Shown here piece by piece: positions 31,991 through 64,000 of a stretch of DNA of 64,000 bases. Positions within the stretch are counted from its first letter, which is position 1, and each line of letters begins with the position of its first letter. The stretch lies in NCBI GenBank assembly GCA_963513935.1, contig OY740768.1, forward strand, positions 1,584,404-1,648,403, in the 5' to 3' direction. The stretch is from Aphrophora alni. Taxonomy: Eukaryota; Arthropoda; Insecta; Hemiptera; Aphrophoridae. A program made the position numbers and the translations under genes. The notes under the pieces are model-generated. The model did no database searches and was not told where the DNA came from. It saw nothing but the letters and a program-made list of their open reading frames with translations.

Positions 31991-34559
31991 TCTAAACGTC
32001 GACCTAAGGAATGAGAAGAATCAAAGCCAATTCTACTAGGAAGTCAGAAAGTTGAGGGGCCAGAACTCAAACTTACCATAAGCAACAACAACAACAGATA
32101 CATCTTGTACCAACAATAATTAAGAGTCACTTACTAACAACCATTTCTGAACCCAAACATAAATAACGCTTCAAAGCCAAATATACTTTTATACCATTGA
32201 CAATGACTGGACACAATTTCTGAGGTTATTTTATATTGATTGCCAGTCAAACATATTTTTTAATCAAACCGAAATTATATTATTCTAAATATGATGGTAG
32301 ATATAGTCTCCAATTCTAAGTTCACAATTTACTGTCAGATTGTTTAGTGATTATAGATGAACGCAAATCAATCAGTTTGATTGATCTGGCTGCACTAATC
32401 AATTTTGATTGATATTTTAAGTGATTTTGTTCATTAGATGTGTAACCATCAAACATTAGATGCATAGGGGATAAAAGAAGTAAGTAATATGATTTTGCAT
32501 AGATTTTATTTTTCTTTTCAGTGTAAAATTGGATATTAATATCAATAAAATTAATATTATAATTAAATTTCATATGTATATTGAGACCAAAACTATGTTT
32601 TCTTCTATTAAAAAATATAGTTATTGTTAAAATTTCAAAATTGATAAAAAGTTTTGTATTTTGGATGGCGAATATGTAAGAAATATAATTTTTATTTTAA
32701 TTTAATTTTTTACAAACATTGGTATTTTTTATAATCCTTGGTCACAAGACCGTCAGGAGACATTAACTTCACATTTACAAACAGAATGCTAATAAAATTA
32801 ATATAATCCTTTAGAGTACAAAATATGTGACAAACATAAGTATAGTAGGTAATGGTATTTTTGAAATAAATAAATATATATAAGTAAATATATTATGTTT
32901 GAAATTTTTAAAAAAGTCTTCCCTAATAACTCTTTTTATGTTTTCATTAATTTAAATTAAATTCATATTGAGTTTCGTAGAATTACAAAAGTATCAGCAC
33001 AATTATTATTTTATAATATTTCACCTACATTCGGTAACAACTATATTGACGTAACATTACTTACTCTACTTTACTTTTATACAACTGTACTCATTCAACT
33101 ATATCTTTTCAGTTTAAAAGATAAGGTGTCAACATGTGATTGATCTGAGCTCATGCATTTAAAAATAAATTATTCCCAGGGCACGAATTCTTTGAAAAAA
33201 TGTACTTAAATTAAAATACAGTTGTGATATCTGAAATACATACATTTATTAACAGATTTAGAACATAAAAGGTACTTAATACTATCATATTAATCAAAGA
33301 ACCTGAAACAAATGTCATAAATTGTCATACAATTTAACCAAATTAAAACAAATGCTCAATTCCCTTTTTTCAACAGCTAAAAAAATTCCCCTAAAGTCTA
33401 TATATAGAATATTCCTTTAACTATTTTAATTAATCTCTCTAAATCAAAACTTGAATTCATAAAAAATAGTTGCTATAATGAATTAAGCATTTCCAAGAAT
33501 ATATAGTTAATGTAAAACTAACTGTGTAGTATACCAAACACAAACACACAATCACTGAATTTATCAACTTCTAATGCAATGTAACTGCTCTGAATTTAAT
33601 GATATTTTAATATTATTTCTGAATTTGGATATTTTCTTAGAATAACAACTTCTGCAATTATTCTAAGTTTTAAAATAATTGTCTCCTAACTATGTGATAA
33701 TCTGCCTTTAACAGACCACAACAGTTGGCATTTTCTCGAGAAGTGGCTTTTATCCAGTCTCTATTCAAGATGCAAATTTCATACTTTTTCTATCAACTAG
33801 CTAATTAGGCATGATCCCATTAATTTGGAAGCTTTTAAAAGATTTTTTCTTTGTCTACAGAACCAATATAAAGGATTTGGTTTGAACAGTGTTGTCAGAT
33901 CTCTTTTCTATGCATCTTTTTAAACCTGAAATTTTTGGATAAATAGACACATGTTCCTGTCCATTTTATATAAAATTAATAATTGCAATTATGTGGTTTA
34001 TATCTCTTGCTTTGAACATCTCACATCTTTTTTCTGTATTGTGTTGTTAAACCAAAACCTAATATTGACTTGGCTTTGAAAACAATAAGTGGAAAAATGT
34101 GAAACATTATATTTTATAAACTATTTTGTCTTCAAGATTTTCTGTAAATTTTTTGTCTTCAATTTTGCTTATAATTGGACCACCAACCACCGAGTCTCAT
34201 CCAGTAGAGTGGGGGAGGAGTAAAATTTTGTTTTTCAGTTAAGACGGTGAACATTTCAGAGTTATTTGCATTGATGACTGTCGTATAATATTTAATACCA
34301 CTATGATTCCAGTGAATGATAAATCACAATTAATTATAATAATAATCAAATAGATGAAATCGATGAATAAACTCTCCCAAAGCATTTTAGCCTTAGACAA
34401 CTAACTATTGTTGTCTGGATCATTTTACACTGTGAAGGAGTTTTTGCGTTGACACTGTGGTTTGTTGTTTGGTGTGAACTCCTTCCTGTAAAATTGTATT
34501 TAAATTATTGAATGTTTTATATGATTTGGATTGTATAAATATTTGATGATAATATGTTT

Positions 34560-34960
34560 AATGTTTTGTAATTGTTGGTTTTGTAATGAAAATATTATAA
34601 CTGATTGGAAAGATCTGTTGAAATGTTTGTGAATGTTATGACTTGGCCATACAATGTAATCTCTTGACAGCTCTAATAAATTTAATGAGATACATCTCGT
34701 AACACCAAAAACCATCCTTAAAAAAAACCTCTAAATAAAAACCACAAACTAATGAGAAACAATGCAGACAAATCCTGGGTAAAAATATAGACACCGATTG
34801 GGAATAAAAAAATTTAAAAAATAAACGATGTAAATATCTGTAACCTCTTACCGCCTCAAAACTGGACACGACTGCTATGTTGTTTACCTCAAATGAACAA
34901 ATGCCACCTCTTTGGTGGAATGTACTGATTATATTATATTATAAAAATTTGCAGTCTCAA
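34560..34960 (-). repeat. Unclassified dispersed repeat, copy 2
   Basis: A diverged relative of 31704-31990 in the same orientation, about 250 bp upstream of the start of copy B. Its overlapping minus-strand open frames (71 and 77 codons) have no recognisable domain. Confidence 0.5.
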
Positions 34961-35189
34961 AATCATAAAGAAGCATCAAAATTTGAAAAAAGACATATTT
35001 GCATCTTGACTTTGCTTCGATTACTTTTTAAAAGGAAACATAATATATTCACTGTAACATTTTCTCATTAATATATAGTTATATAAGATAATGTTGTTCC
35101 GTATACATAAATAATGTCAAATACATAAATAAATAACAATAATAGATAAGATAGGTTTGAAAACACAATTAATATAAATGTCTTTGTAC

Positions 35190-35208
35190 TTCTTTCAGCA
35201 CAATCAAA
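35190..35208 (+). promoter_or_regulatory. Possible 5' UTR splice acceptor and start context of copy B
   Basis: A pyrimidine-rich run ending tacttctttcag (AG at 35197-35198) lies 10 nt before the ATG, whose context tcaaaATGg is favourable. This would allow an untranslated first exon upstream, which cannot be located by eye. Confidence 0.4.
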
Positions 35209-63048
<27,840 letters not shown>

Positions 63049-63051
<3 letters not shown>

Positions 63052-63111
63052 ATGGGCGGCGATGAGAAAGCAAAGGTAGTTGTAGAAAATACGAAGGTAG
63101 TTGAAGAATAA
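63049..63111 (+). other. In-frame tail continuation after the TAG of copy B
   Basis: The frame stays open for 19 codons after TAG (MGGDEKAKVVVENTKVVEE) to TAA at 63109-63111. The sequence repeats the K-(S/A)-K-V-(A/V) pattern of the residues before TAG, so it looks like the rest of a formerly longer low-complexity tail. This could be a recent nonsense change or stop-codon readthrough. Confidence 0.5.
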
Positions 63112-64000
63112 TGTGACTAGAATTAATAAGTTAGTAGCATAAAGATTTTTTATTTATATAAGTATTTAAAATAGAAAATAATAATTGTTACAGAACAAAA
63201 TATGTTTTATTGAGTGAAAAAATTACCTGTGGTGATTTAATTGGTGTAAGATATTATTTTGTTTCTACTTTATAAGATGTAACTTTTCCTACCATCTTAT
63301 ATTCCAGACCAATTTCACCAAATTATACCAGACCATAATACCAAATTCACAAACAAATCTTATTATGTTTGGATTTCAAAGTTTATAAACTACTCCCAAG
63401 TACCTAGTCCAATTTTCATTAAGTTTTTACTTATTTCTTCAGTGGAATATTATGCACTAACACCCCCCCCCCCCAGAAAATGATTTGTTACAATATTCTC
63501 ACGAAACTCATCTACTAACTTTGTAAAAATATCTACGAGCATCTGCCCCCAAATGAAAAAAAGAGGAATATTTGATTCATTTTTCCTCCATGTACAAGTA
63601 TTTCCAATAAAGAATAATTATTTTATCTTCGTAACAACGTTTTATGATATTAAATTATAACATCATTGAAATTGAAATGTTATTAAACTTCATAAATATA
63701 AGAAAAAAATTATATTTATTTACTTATTGATAGTTACCAGGTTCTTAATTAATTAACTTTTAACTGGATTTTTATTTAATGTTTGTATTAATAATAAAAT
63801 GTCTCTGTTTTAGCTTAAGTTAATTTTAAATAGGAAGAAAAGAAAATTCTTAATTATTAGGTAACTTTGATATTATTTATTGTTAATTTTTGATCAGTAA
63901 ATATATGTTGTGTCACATACTAAACAGTAGCTACATTGAGTAGCTGCAGACACAGTCAACTAATGGACCAGGAAAGAGTAACATCAAAGATGAAAGCACT
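63112..64000. other. 3' flank of copy B
   Basis: It contains a C11-type homopolymer near 63464, a candidate AATAAA at 63606-63611 and another near 63796. The region just after the stop has no canonical signal. No further gene is seen. Confidence 0.65.
63606..63611 (+). terminator. Candidate polyadenylation signal of copy B
   Basis: First canonical AATAAA after the stop codon, about 550 bp downstream. Transcript ends cannot be confirmed from sequence. Confidence 0.35.

Larger units (their letters stand above)
27850..35208. other. Intergenic region between the two beta-mannosidase genes
   Basis: About 7.4 kb without a supported host gene. It contains a 545-bp palindrome, a Penelope-like endonuclease remnant on the minus strand, two diverged copies of an unclassified repeat (31704-31990, 34560-34960), and a (CAACAA)n-tailed sequence near 32040-32100 that looks like the 3' end of a non-LTR element. 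The copy B promoter is presumably in its right part, but no convincing core promoter can be picked by eye. Confidence 0.65.

Overview
The window is AT-rich animal DNA with long, repeat-filled introns and GT-AG (and two GC-AG) splice sites. The transposon mix (LOA-like non-LTR, Penelope-like, mariner, piggyBac-like, Merlin-like, pogo-like elements) and the secreted glycosidase genes suggest an arthropod, most likely an insect; I cannot name the species. I see no bacterial or viral genes, no tRNA or rRNA genes and no CRISPR array.

The real host content is two tandem genes on the + strand, both encoding lysosomal beta-mannosidase (glycoside hydrolase family 2). The upstream copy, here called copy A, is 5'-incomplete. 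Its nine visible exons lie between 4021 and 27849 and correspond to exons 6-14 of the downstream copy; its first five exons must lie before the window. The downstream copy B is complete: 14 exons from the ATG at 35209 to the TAG at 63051, encoding 923 residues with a signal peptide. Six of the eight fully comparable exons have identical lengths, and all shared introns have identical phases, so the pair arose by tandem gene duplication. Both copies keep the acid/base Glu (WAGNNE) and the nucleophile Glu (SEYG), so both look catalytically competent.

Region by region: 1-4020 is repeat-rich sequence with no recognisable exon (a 130-150 bp tandem repeat, MITE-like hairpins). 4021-27849 is copy A. 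Its largest intron (16908-24243) holds a stack of elements: a mariner remnant, a gypsy reverse-transcriptase fragment, and a nearly complete 5.4 kb LOA-like retrotransposon inserted into that gypsy fragment. 27850-35208 is intergenic, with a very large palindrome, a Penelope-like fragment and a diverged duplicated repeat. 35209-63051 is copy B, with a piggyBac-like MITE, several transposase remnants, a hAT-like MITE, a Merlin-like element, and a Penelope-like element interrupted by a young truncated non-LTR insertion. 63112-64000 is 3' flank.

The most interesting signals are these. (1) A dispersed family of short motifs has hammerhead-ribozyme-like architecture, with compensating stem I pairs between copies. 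Some lie 3' of Penelope-like ORFs and others in both arms of long near-perfect palindromes. (2) Copy A uses two GC-AG introns where copy B has GT-AG. (3) Copy B has an in-frame TAG followed by 19 further codons that continue the Lys/Glu/Val-rich tail. (4) There is a compact miRNA-like hairpin in an intron of copy B.
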